Positions 7,264 through 14,489 of a DNA stretch of 64,000 bases are shown here, piece by piece. Made by a program: the position numbers and the translations under genes. Under the pieces are notes generated by a model that did not search any database, was not told the origin of the DNA, and saw nothing but the letters and a program-made list of their open reading frames with translations. Within the stretch, counting starts at the first letter, position 1, and the number at the start of each line of letters is the position of its first letter. Origin of the DNA: Streptomyces orinoci (GTDB taxonomy: Bacteria; Actinomycetota; Actinomycetes; Streptomycetales; Streptomycetaceae); NCBI RefSeq assembly GCF_003121295.1, contig NZ_PHNC01000035.1:1-64000 (forward strand). Direction: 5' to 3'.

Positions 7264-8646
7264 TCAGTACCGGCGCGCCGCCCCGCGCAGCGCGCTGACG
7301 ATCCGCTGGACGTCCTCGGCGGTGGTGCGCCAGTTGCTGAACGCGGCCCGCAGCGCGGGCACTCCGGCGTGGACGGTGGGGGTGAAGAAGACCTCCCCGG
7401 CCAACTCCTGGGCCAGCCGGGCCAGTCGGTCGGCCGAGGGGTCCCCGTCCATGCCGAAACAGACCACATTCAGCCGGACCGGGGCGAGCAGCCGCAGGCC
7501 CTCGGTGTCCTCGATGGCCCGGCCCAGGGCCTGCGCCCCGGCCACACAGCGCTCCACGATCTCCCGGTGGCCGTCGCGGCCATAGGCGCGCAGGGTGAAC
7601 CAGGCGGCCAGCGCCCGCAGCCGGTGGGAGTTCTCCGGGGTCAGATGGACCAGGTCGGGATCGTCGCCCAGCGGGCCCAGATAGGCGGCGGCATTGCGGA
7701 ACACCGTGGACTGCAGGTCCTGGCGCCGGGTGAACTGCACGGCACTGTCATAGGGCACATTGAGCCACTTGTGCAGGTCGATACAGACCGAGTCGGCCAG
7801 ATCCAGGCCGTCCACCAGGTGGGCGTGGTCCGGGGAGAGCGCGGCGAAGGCGCCGAAGGCGCCGTCCACATGCAGCCAGAAGTCATGGCGCTCGCGCAGC
7901 GCGGCGATGGCCCGCAGATCGTCGAAGTCGGCGGTGTTGACGGTGCCCGCGTTGGCCACCACCACACAGGGGCCGTCCGCCGCGCGCAGCGCCTCCGCCA
8001 GGGCGGCGGGGTCAACCGCCTCGCGTCCAGGGAGAGTTGGCACCGCGACCAGGGCCGACCGGCCCAGGCCCAGGACGGAGAGCGCCTTGGCCACACTGGA
8101 GTGCGCGCTGCCGGACAGCACCCGTACCCGGCCCAGGGCGGCCGCCCCGTCCTCGGCGACCGAGACGCCCAGCCGCTCCCCCAGCCATTCCCGGGCGATG
8201 GCCAGACCCACCGTGTTGGACATGGTGGCGCCGCTGACAAAGGTGCCCCGGTGCCGGCCGGAGAGGCCGAAGAGCTCGCGCAGCCAGTCCACCGTCTCCC
8301 GCTCCAGGTGCTGGCCCGCGCCGTCCAGCGAGGAGTTGGAGTTCTGGTCGGCGGCCGCGGTCAGCCAGTCTCCCGCCAGGGCGGCGGGGGTGGCGCCGCC
8401 GGTGACAAACCCCAGGTAGCGCGGCCCGGCACCGGCCGAGAGGGCGGGCTCCCAGCGTGCGCCGAACTCCTCCAGCGCCGCCTGGAGCCCCGCCCCGTGC
8501 TCGGGCAGCGGTACGGGCCCGGGGGCCGGTGCCGGGGGGACCACGGGCCGGTCGGGGAGGGTGTCCAGGAAGGCCGCGGCCCGCTGCCGGGTGAGTTCCA
8601 GCAGGGGCGACAAGCGGGCCAGGTCGGAGGCGAGTTGAGGGTGCAT
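7264..8646 (-). CDS. PLP-dependent group II amino acid decarboxylase family
   Basis: This is a fold-type I pyridoxal-phosphate enzyme of the aromatic/glutamate decarboxylase family. The Schiff-base Lys lies in CIDLHKWLNVPYDSA (about residue 293), preceded by HVDGAFGAF with the cofactor-binding Asp, and TVNTADFDDL occurs earlier. From ATG 8646 the length is 460 residues, normal for the family; an ATG at 8694 adds 16 residues but lies inside the operator shared with the divergent regulator. The substrate cannot be told from the sequence. Divergent pairing with a MocR-type regulator suggests regulation by an amino acid or PLP. Confidence 0.88.
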   Translation of the reverse strand: MHPQLASDLARLSPLLELTRQRAAAFLDTLPDRPVVPPAPAPGPVPLPEHGAGLQAALEEFGARWEPALSAGAGPRYLGFVTGGATPAALAGDWLTAAADQNSNSSLDGAGQHLERETVDWLRELFGLSGRHRGTFVSGATMSNTVGLAIAREWLGERLGVSVAEDGAAALGRVRVLSGSAHSSVAKALSVLGLGRSALVAVPTLPGREAVDPAALAEALRAADGPCVVVANAGTVNTADFDDLRAIAALRERHDFWLHVDGAFGAFAALSPDHAHLVDGLDLADSVCIDLHKWLNVPYDSAVQFTRRQDLQSTVFRNAAAYLGPLGDDPDLVHLTPENSHRLRALAAWFTLRAYGRDGHREIVERCVAGAQALGRAIEDTEGLRLLAPVRLNVVCFGMDGDPSADRLARLAQELAGEVFFTPTVHAGVPALRAAFSNWRTTAEDVQRIVSALRGAARRY

Positions 8647-8681
8647 GGCGGGAAGGCTAGGCCGGGGGGCGGCCGGGCCGC

Positions 8682-8709
8682 CTGGTCCAGTCATGAGAAA
8701 GTGGACCAG
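8682..8709. promoter_or_regulatory. Inverted repeat operator between decarboxylase and MocR genes
   Basis: CTGGTCC (8682-8688) and GGACCAG (8703-8709) form a perfect 7-bp inverted repeat with a 14-bp spacer. The right arm ends on the first base of the GTG start of the MocR gene. It is the likely autoregulatory operator of that regulator and could control both divergent genes. Confidence 0.5.
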
Positions 8710-10076
8710 TGCGAGTGGGGGACGAACAGCTGGCCAGAGCGCTCGGCGACTGGCGCCGCCCGGATGTTCCGCTGGCCACGGCGCTGGCCGCGGCGCTACG
8801 GGGCGCGGTGCTGGACGGCCGGGTACGCGGCGGGAGCGCGCTGCCCGCCGAGCGGCGGATGGCCGGCGCCCTGGGGGTGAGCCGGGGCACGGTGACGGCG
8901 GCGCTGAGCCTGCTGCGCGAGGACGGCTGGGTGCTCACCCGGCATGGCAGCGCCAGCGTTCTGCGGCTGCCGCCCTCGGCGGCCGAGCGGATCGCGCCCC
9001 TGTCGGCCGGCGGGGAGGCCGGCACGCTCGATCTGCGCCGTGCGGTACCGGCCGCGCCGCGGGCGGCCTATCTGGCGGCCACCGCGCGGGCGGTGGAACG
9101 GGCCGGGCCACTGCTGGCCGAGGCCGGGGACACCGGGCCCGGCCTGCCCGAGCTGCGGTCCCTGATCGCCGGCCGGTACACCGGGGAGGGGCTGCCCACC
9201 CGCCCCGAACAGATCCTGGTCACCTCCGGGGCCCGGCCCGCGCTGGCCCTGCTCTGCGCCCAACTGCGGCCCCGGACCGCCGTGGTGGAGATCCCCACCT
9301 ATTTCGACGCCCTGTCCCTGCTGCGCGGAGCCGGGGCCCGGCTCACCGGCTGCCGGGTCACCACCCGGGGCTGGGATCTGGACCAGCTGGCCGCCGCCTT
9401 CGCCGCCTCCCCGGGCCAACTCGCCTACCTGGTCCCCGACTTCCAGAACCCCACCGGCGCGCTGATGACCCCCGCCGACCGCCGCACCGTCGCCGGGCTC
9501 GCCGCCCGGCATGGCATCACCCTGATCGTGGACGAGACCATGCGCGATCTCGACCTGCGCGACGATCCGCTGCCGCCGCCCCGGATTCCCCGCTCGGTGC
9601 TCATCGGTTCGGCGGGCAAGGCGATTTGGAGCGGTCTGCGGGTCGGCTGGATCCGCGCCTCCGCGGCGCTGGTCGCGGAACTCAGCGGCAACCCCCTGTG
9701 CGCCCCGCTGTCGGCGGCGCCCCTCCAGCAGTTGACGGCCGTGGAGCTGCTGACCGATCCCGGCCCGGTGGTTCAGCGGCGCCGTACGGGGCTGCGCCGG
9801 CAGCGCGACCATCTGGTCAAGCTGTTGCGGGGCGACGACCGCTGGCAGTTCGCCGTGCCGCCGGGCGGGCCGGCCCTATGGCTCGGACTCACCACGGCCC
9901 ACGCGGAATCCGTCACCGAACGCGCCCGCGCGGCGGGCCTCCACCTCTCCCCCGGCCCACACTTCGCGGCCGACGCCACCCTGACCCGGTACCTGAGGGT
10001 GCCGTTCACCCCGCCCCCCGAAGCGCTCGACCGCACCGCGGAAATCCTCAGCCAGTCCTGCACCGGCACCCCTTGA
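8709..10076 (+). CDS. MocR-family regulator (GntR HTH + aminotransferase-like domain)
   Basis: This 455-residue transcription factor has an N-terminal GntR winged helix (about residues 15-80, LPAERRMAGALGVSRGTV and LLREDGWVLTRHGSAS). It is fused to a class I aminotransferase-like domain with VPDFQNPTGALMTP, LIVDETMRDLDL and the PLP Lys motif SAGKAIWSGLRVGW, so PLP binding is probably retained. MocR proteins usually regulate a divergent PLP or amino acid gene, here the decarboxylase. The start is GTG 8709, directly at the operator, with no ribosome-binding site upstream, suggesting a leaderless transcript. Confidence 0.9.
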   Translation: MRVGDEQLARALGDWRRPDVPLATALAAALRGAVLDGRVRGGSALPAERRMAGALGVSRGTVTAALSLLREDGWVLTRHGSASVLRLPPSAAERIAPLSAGGEAGTLDLRRAVPAAPRAAYLAATARAVERAGPLLAEAGDTGPGLPELRSLIAGRYTGEGLPTRPEQILVTSGARPALALLCAQLRPRTAVVEIPTYFDALSLLRGAGARLTGCRVTTRGWDLDQLAAAFAASPGQLAYLVPDFQNPTGALMTPADRRTVAGLAARHGITLIVDETMRDLDLRDDPLPPPRIPRSVLIGSAGKAIWSGLRVGWIRASAALVAELSGNPLCAPLSAAPLQQLTAVELLTDPGPVVQRRRTGLRRQRDHLVKLLRGDDRWQFAVPPGGPALWLGLTTAHAESVTERARAAGLHLSPGPHFAADATLTRYLRVPFTPPPEALDRTAEILSQSCTGTP

Positions 10077-10090
10077 GGCATCGCCGGGTA

Positions 10091-10107
10091 CGCCCCATCT
10101 AGGGGCG
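10091..10107. terminator. Hairpin between convergent genes
   Basis: CGCCCC-ATCTA-GGGGCG is a perfect 6-bp stem with a 5-base loop, placed 14 bp after the MocR stop and ahead of the convergent ridA end. It forms the head of a dispersed repeat copy. Confidence 0.5.
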
Positions 10108-10130
10108 CGGGGAACTGCGCGACCGGCCAT
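10092..10130. repeat. Dispersed intergenic repeat, copy A
   Basis: This copy contains the core GGGGAACTGCGCGACC that recurs at 14266-14305 and 14424-14463. The element starts with a small palindrome, and all copies lie between convergent genes, consistent with a terminator-associated repeat family that I recall as common in Streptomyces. Confidence 0.5.
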
Positions 10131-10150
10131 CCCCGCACCCGAACACCAAC

Positions 10151-10552
10151 CTACCCACCCACCACCGCAATCCCATCCAGCTCCACCAAAGCCCCCTCAT
10201 CCCACAACCTGCTCACGCCGATCAGCGCCATCGCCGGATACTCACGCCCCGCCAACTCGCGCCACACCGCGCCCAACTCCCCCGTACGGGCCCGGTACTC
10301 CGCGACATCGGTCGTATAGACGGTCACCCGCACCAGCACCCCCGCCTCCCCGCCCGCCCCCCGCAAAGCGGTCAGCAGATTGGACAGGGCCTGGCGGAAC
10401 TGCTCCACCAGCCCGCCCTCGACCAGCGCGCCCGCCCCGTCGAGCGCGGTCTGGCCGGCCAGAAAGACCAGCCGGCCGCCGACGGCGGTCACCGCGTGAC
10501 TGAACCCGCGCGGCGGCGCCAGCTCCGGCGGATTGAGCCGTTCCACGCTCAT
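10151..10552 (-). CDS. RidA-family (YjgF/Rid) enamine/imine deaminase-like protein
   Basis: This 133-residue protein has the Rid fold signature: GFSHAVTAVGGRLVFLAGQTALD near the N-terminus, QALSNLLTALRGAGG, and VRVTVYTTDVAEY. Active Rid proteins hydrolyse reactive enamine or imine intermediates; the catalytic Arg of true RidA (near residue 105) is not obvious here, so it may belong to another Rid subgroup. It overlaps the upstream acyl-CoA dehydrogenase by 4 bp (ATGA). An enamine hydrolase would suit a pathway passing through an amino-cyclohexenyl-CoA intermediate, which fits the surrounding cluster; that role is inference. Confidence 0.85.
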   Translation of the reverse strand: MSVERLNPPELAPPRGFSHAVTAVGGRLVFLAGQTALDGAGALVEGGLVEQFRQALSNLLTALRGAGGEAGVLVRVTVYTTDVAEYRARTGELGAVWRELAGREYPAMALIGVSRLWDEGALVELDGIAVVGG

Positions 10553-11688
10553 CGGTACAACTCCCGTGCGATAACGGTGCGCTGCACTTCCGTCGCCCCC
10601 TCATAGATCCGGGTGGCCCGCACCTCGCGATAGAGATGCTCCAGCGGATGCCCCCGCTCCAAAGCACACGCCCCATGGATCTGCACGGCCGCATCCACCA
10701 CAAACTGCGCCGTCTCGGTGGCGAACAGCTTGGCCATCGCCGACCGGGCGCCGGCCGGGGAGCCGGCCCCTCCGCGCTCCCCCGCGTCATACGCCTCCGC
10801 CGCCGCGTACACCAGCAGCGCCGCGGCCTCGGTACGGGTGGCCATCTCGGCCAGCTGGTGGGAGACCGCCTGCAGATCCGCCAAAGTGCCACCGAAGGCC
10901 CGGCGTTGCCCCGCATGGGCCACCGCCGCCCGCAGCGCCGCCCGGGCCATGCCCACCGCGAACGCGCCCACGCTGGGCCGGAACAGCTCCAGGGTCCGCA
11001 TGGCCAGGGCGAAGCCGCCGCCCACCTCGCCGATGACATCCTCCGGCCCCACCGGCACCCCGTCGAAGCTCAGCGCGCCGATCGGATGCGGGGCCAGCAT
11101 GGCCAGCGGGCGGCCGGACAGCCCGGGGCGGTCCGCCGGGACCAGAAAGGCGGTGATCCCGCGCGCCCCGGCCGCGGGGCCGGTGCGCGCGAAGACGGTG
11201 TAGACATCCGCGTCCGGAGCGTTGGAGATCCAGGTCTTGCCGCCCCGCAACACCCAGCCCTCCCCAGCCGGTTCGGCCCGCAGCGCCAGCGCGGCCGCGT
11301 CCGAGCCCGCCCCCGCCTCGCTCAGCGCGAAGGCGATCACCGCGCGTCCCTCCGTCACCCGGGCCAGCCAGTGCGCCCGCTGGGCCGGGGTGCCCGCCAG
11401 TACCAGTGGATGGGCACCCAGCCCCTGGAGCGCCAGGGCCGTCTCGGCCTCGGTGCACTCCTGGGCCAGGGACTCCCGCAGCAGACAGAGGTCCATGGCC
11501 GCTGCCCGGCCACCGGCCGGGAACACCCGGGCGAGCAGGCCGAGTTCACCGAGTGCGCCCACCAGCGGCCGGTTGACCCGGCCCGGCGGGGCCGACCCGG
11601 TCAGCGGACGCAGCCGCTCCACGGCCAGTTGGCGCAGTTCCCTCGTCCAGCGGCGCTGCCGCGGATCCAGGGCGAACGCGGGAGCCAC
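10549..11688 (-). CDS. Acyl-CoA dehydrogenase
   Basis: This is an FAD-dependent acyl-CoA dehydrogenase of 379 residues. Diagnostic segments are IAFALSEAGAGSDAAALALRA (flavin and acyl binding), WISNAPDADVYTVFART, and the C-terminal RATRIYEGATEVQRTVIAREL with the usual catalytic Glu region. I chose GTG 11688 because GGAGG lies eight bases upstream; a TTG at 11694 is too close to that site. It forms an operon with the Rid-family gene and is divergent from the aryl-CoA ligase. A role in oxidising the alicyclic CoA intermediate left after dearomatisation is inferred from context. Confidence 0.9.
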   Translation of the reverse strand: MAPAFALDPRQRRWTRELRQLAVERLRPLTGSAPPGRVNRPLVGALGELGLLARVFPAGGRAAAMDLCLLRESLAQECTEAETALALQGLGAHPLVLAGTPAQRAHWLARVTEGRAVIAFALSEAGAGSDAAALALRAEPAGEGWVLRGGKTWISNAPDADVYTVFARTGPAAGARGITAFLVPADRPGLSGRPLAMLAPHPIGALSFDGVPVGPEDVIGEVGGGFALAMRTLELFRPSVGAFAVGMARAALRAAVAHAGQRRAFGGTLADLQAVSHQLAEMATRTEAAALLVYAAAEAYDAGERGGAGSPAGARSAMAKLFATETAQFVVDAAVQIHGACALERGHPLEHLYREVRATRIYEGATEVQRTVIARELYR

Positions 11689-11731
11689 CGGCAAGTCCTC
11701 CTCTGCGCTATCACCGTCGCTATCGCGGCGT

Positions 11732-11747
11732 GTTGACTGCCGTCACC
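11732..11747. promoter_or_regulatory. Candidate PaaX operator, ligase/dehydrogenase promoter region
   Basis: GTTGAC-TGCC-GTCACC is a near-perfect palindrome in the divergent region between the acyl-CoA dehydrogenase and ligase genes. The core TGAC-N4-GTCA recurs in the perfect palindrome at 17633-17650, upstream of the other operon of the cluster. A TATCACCG also occurs near both (11709-11716 and 17623-17630). PaaX is the obvious candidate binder. Confidence 0.45.
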
Positions 11748-11826
11748 GACTCGCTACGCTGGCAGCGCATCCGTACGGCTGGCAAGACCCCCGCTCCTCC
11801 CATCTCATCCCGGCGCGAGGCCCGCC

Positions 11827-13437
11827 ATGGAGCTTATGCCGTCGGCGCATGTCGACACCTTTGCGCGTGACCATCTCCCGCCCGCCGAACAGTGGCCCGA
11901 GCTGTGCCCGCTCCCCGGCTACCCCCGGCGCCTCAACTGCGGTGCGGAACTGCTGCGTTCCGCTCCCGACGGGCGGACCGCCCTCCTGGACCGGCAGGGC
12001 CGCCACTGGCCGTACGGCGAACTGCGGCTGCGCGCCGGGCAGATCGCCCGTACCCTCACCGAGGACCTGGGAGTCGTACCCGGCAACCGGGTGCTGCTGC
12101 GCGGCCCCAACTCCCCCGAACTGGCCGCCTGCTGGCTGGCGGTAATGCTGGCGGGCGCGGTGGCCGTCACCGTACCGGCCGGGCAGCGGGCCCATGAACT
12201 CGCCGCCATCTGCCGGCTGGCCCGGATCCGGCACGCCCTCTGTGACGTCCGGTCCACCGAGGACCTGGCCAAGGCTGCGGTGCCCGCCCTGGAGTTGACG
12301 GTCTTCGGCGCGGACACCGAACACGACCTGCTGCGCCGAGCCTCGGCCGGACCCGCCGCCCACACCCCGGTCGCCACCTCCGCCGATGACATCGCCCTGA
12401 TCGCCTTCACCTCGGGAACCACCGGACGCCCCAAGGGATGTATGCACTTCCACCGGGATGTGCTGGCCATCGCCGACACCTTCTCGGCCCATGTCCTGCG
12501 GCCGCGCCCCGAGGACATCTTCGCGGGCAGTCCCCCGCTGGGCTTCACCTTCGGCCTCGGCGGCCTGCTGGTCTTCCCGCTGCGGGCCGGTGCCTCGGCC
12601 CTGCTGGCCGACTGGGGCGGACCGGACCGGCTGCTCGCCGACATCCAACGGCACCGGATCTCCGTGCTGTTCACCGCGCCCACCGCCTACCGAGCCATGC
12701 TGGAACAGGCGGCCGCATACGATCTGTCCTCGCTGCGCCGCTGTGTCTCGGCGGGCGAGCATCTGCCCGCCCCGCTCTGGGAGGCATGGCGGCGGGCGAC
12801 CGGACTGCGCCTGATCAACGGCATAGGCGCCACCGAGCTGTTGCACATCTTTGTCTCCGCCGCGGACGAGGCCATCCGCCCCGGCACCACCGGCCTGCCG
12901 GTCCCGGGGTTCCAGGCGAGGGTGATCGGCCCGGACGGACGGCCGGTTGCGGACGGACAGCCGGGACTGCTGGCGGTACGCGGCCCCGTGGGCTGCCGCT
13001 ACCTCGCCGACGAGCGGCAGCGCGAGTACGTCCGGGACGGCTGGAACATCACCGGGGACACCTATGTCCGGGACGCCGAGGGCTACTTCCGCTATGTGGC
13101 CCGTGCGGACGACATGATCGTCTCGGCCGGGCACAATATCGCCGGGCCCGAGGTGGAGGAGGCCCTGCTGCGCCACCCGGATGTGCTGGAGGCGGCGGTG
13201 ACCGGGGAGCCGGACGAGCGCCGTGGCATGGTGGTGGTGGCCCATCTGGTGCTACGGGACTCGGTGCCCCGTAACCGGCGTACCGCCGAGGAGATACGCG
13301 AGTTCACCACAAAGGAGATCGCCCCTTACAAGGTGCCTCGCAAGATCGAGTTCCATGACTCCCTGCCGCGTACCGCCACCGGCAAGTTGCAGCGATTCCG
13401 GCTGCGTCCGGGCCCTTTACAGTGGCCCCGTGACTGA
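11827..13437 (+). CDS. Aryl-CoA ligase (benzoate/2-aminobenzoate-CoA ligase-like)
   Basis: This AMP-forming acid:CoA ligase activates an aromatic acid using ATP and CoA. The 536-residue protein has the AMP-binding P-loop AFTSGTTGRPKGCMHFHRD, the benzoate-ligase-like GSPPLGFTFGLGGLLVFPL, the motif NGIGATELLHIF, the hinge YVARADDMIVSAGHNI, and the C-terminal Lys region PRTATGKLQRF. A GAGG six bases before ATG 11827 supports the start. It overlaps the PaaX gene by 8 bp. The fusion monooxygenase nearby makes 2-aminobenzoate or salicylate the likely substrate class; anthranilate is favoured because of the Rid-family gene. Confidence 0.88.
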   Translation: MELMPSAHVDTFARDHLPPAEQWPELCPLPGYPRRLNCGAELLRSAPDGRTALLDRQGRHWPYGELRLRAGQIARTLTEDLGVVPGNRVLLRGPNSPELAACWLAVMLAGAVAVTVPAGQRAHELAAICRLARIRHALCDVRSTEDLAKAAVPALELTVFGADTEHDLLRRASAGPAAHTPVATSADDIALIAFTSGTTGRPKGCMHFHRDVLAIADTFSAHVLRPRPEDIFAGSPPLGFTFGLGGLLVFPLRAGASALLADWGGPDRLLADIQRHRISVLFTAPTAYRAMLEQAAAYDLSSLRRCVSAGEHLPAPLWEAWRRATGLRLINGIGATELLHIFVSAADEAIRPGTTGLPVPGFQARVIGPDGRPVADGQPGLLAVRGPVGCRYLADERQREYVRDGWNITGDTYVRDAEGYFRYVARADDMIVSAGHNIAGPEVEEALLRHPDVLEAAVTGEPDERRGMVVVAHLVLRDSVPRNRRTAEEIREFTTKEIAPYKVPRKIEFHDSLPRTATGKLQRFRLRPGPLQWPRD

Positions 13438-14263
13438 CCACCACCCCCCGTCCCCGCCGCACACCCCCCGTTCCCTGATCTTCACCTTCTACGGCGCCTA
13501 TGGCCGCGCGCTCCCCGGCCCGGTGCCCATCGCCGCCCTGATCCGGCTGCTGGGCGCGGTGGGTGTGGACTCCCCCTCGGTGCGCTCGGCCGTCTCCCGG
13601 CTCAAGCGCCGGGGGCTGCTGGTCGCCGGGCGCGCCGCCAATGGCGCCGCCGGGTACGGACTGTCCGACGCGGCCCGGCAGTTGGTGGCCGACGGGGACC
13701 GGCGCATCTACCACCGCCCCACGCCACGGCCGGGGCACGGCTGGCTGCTGGCCGTGTTCTCGGTGCCCGAACACGAGCGGCACAAGCGGCACTTGCTGCG
13801 CTCCCGGCTGTCCCGGCTGGGCTTTGGAACGGCGGCACCGGGGGTGTGGATCGCACCCGCGCACCTCTATGACGAGACCCGGCACACGCTGGACCGGCTG
13901 CGGCTGGGCGGCTATGTCGATCTCTTCCGCGGCCGCCATCTGGGGTTCGAGCCCACCGCGGAATCGGTGGCCCGCTGGTGGGACCTGCCCGCGCTGGCCG
14001 CCCTGCACCAGGCGTTTCTGTCGGCTCATGAGCCGGTGCTGCGCGGCTGGGCGCGGCGCCGGCCGGAACCGGCGGAAGTGGCCTACCGCGACTATCTGCT
14101 GGCCCTGGACGCCTGGCGCCGCGTCCCTTACGCCGATCCCGGCCTGCCCCCGGCTCTGCTCCCGGACCACTGGCCGGGCGCCCGCTCCGCCCGCGTCTTC
14201 GCCGCGCTCCACGCGCGCCTGCGCAACGCGAGCGAACGCCATGTCACCGCCCAACTCGCCTAA
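13430..14263 (+). CDS. PaaX-family transcriptional regulator
   Basis: This 277-residue protein has a PaaX N-terminal winged helix (SLIFTFYGAYGRALPGPVPIAALIRLLGAVG, then SVRSAVSRLKRRGLL), a central PaaX domain with HGWLLAVFSVPEHERHKRHLLRSRL and GVWIAPAHL, and a C-terminal domain ending in YRDYLLALDAWRRVPYADPGLPPALLP. PaaX proteins repress aryl-CoA catabolic genes and are released by aryl-CoA effectors. GTG 13430 gives an 8-bp overlap with the ligase; the frame is open further upstream, but that part lies inside the ligase gene. It is the likely regulator of the whole 10.1-17.6 kb cluster. Confidence 0.9.
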   Translation: MTDHHPPSPPHTPRSLIFTFYGAYGRALPGPVPIAALIRLLGAVGVDSPSVRSAVSRLKRRGLLVAGRAANGAAGYGLSDAARQLVADGDRRIYHRPTPRPGHGWLLAVFSVPEHERHKRHLLRSRLSRLGFGTAAPGVWIAPAHLYDETRHTLDRLRLGGYVDLFRGRHLGFEPTAESVARWWDLPALAALHQAFLSAHEPVLRGWARRRPEPAEVAYRDYLLALDAWRRVPYADPGLPPALLPDHWPGARSARVFAALHARLRNASERHVTAQLA

Positions 14264-14265
14264 GG

Positions 14266-14305
14266 GCGCCCCCTCAGGAGCGCGAGGAACTGTGCGACCA
14301 GCCAC
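14266..14305. repeat. Dispersed intergenic repeat, copy B
   Basis: This 40-bp unit beginning GCGCCCCCTCAGGAGCGCGA matches copy C (14424-14463) at 39 of 40 positions, and similarity continues about 20 bp further. It begins 2 bp after the paaX stop codon and is related to copy A by the shared GGAACTG-GCGACC core. Confidence 0.6.
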
Positions 14306-14370
14306 GCACAGCCTGCGGCCTAACGACCAGGGGCATCGGGCAGACGCCGTTTCGTGGCCGGGTGCGGCCC

Positions 14371-14408
14371 GGTGGGCGTTGTGCCCACCCGTTCCGCCCT
14401 GCGGAACG
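14371..14408. terminator. Tandem perfect hairpins between convergent genes
   Basis: GGTGGGC-GTTGT-GCCCACC (14371-14389) is followed directly by CGTTCCGC-CCT-GCGGAACG (14390-14408). An alternative outer pairing, GCGTTGTG with CACAACGC, would enclose the second hairpin. Flanked by two repeat copies, this probably terminates both paaX and the monooxygenase operon. Confidence 0.5.
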
Positions 14409-14423
14409 ACTGCCCACAACGCA

Positions 14424-14463
14424 GCGCCCCCTCAGGAGCGCGAGGAACTGCGCGACCAGCCAC
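14424..14463. repeat. Dispersed intergenic repeat, copy C
   Basis: This direct repeat of copy B differs at one base in 40. It lies just beyond the 3' end of the monooxygenase gene, so the two copies bracket the hairpin pair. Confidence 0.6.
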
Positions 14464-14489
14464 ACCCGGCCCGCGGCCAAACGACACCG

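Noticed and set aside
7017..7469. N-terminal extension of the hemerythrin protein
   Set aside because: The extra 150 residues are Arg/Pro/Ser-rich with no protein-like pattern; ATG 7016 has a strong ribosome-binding site.
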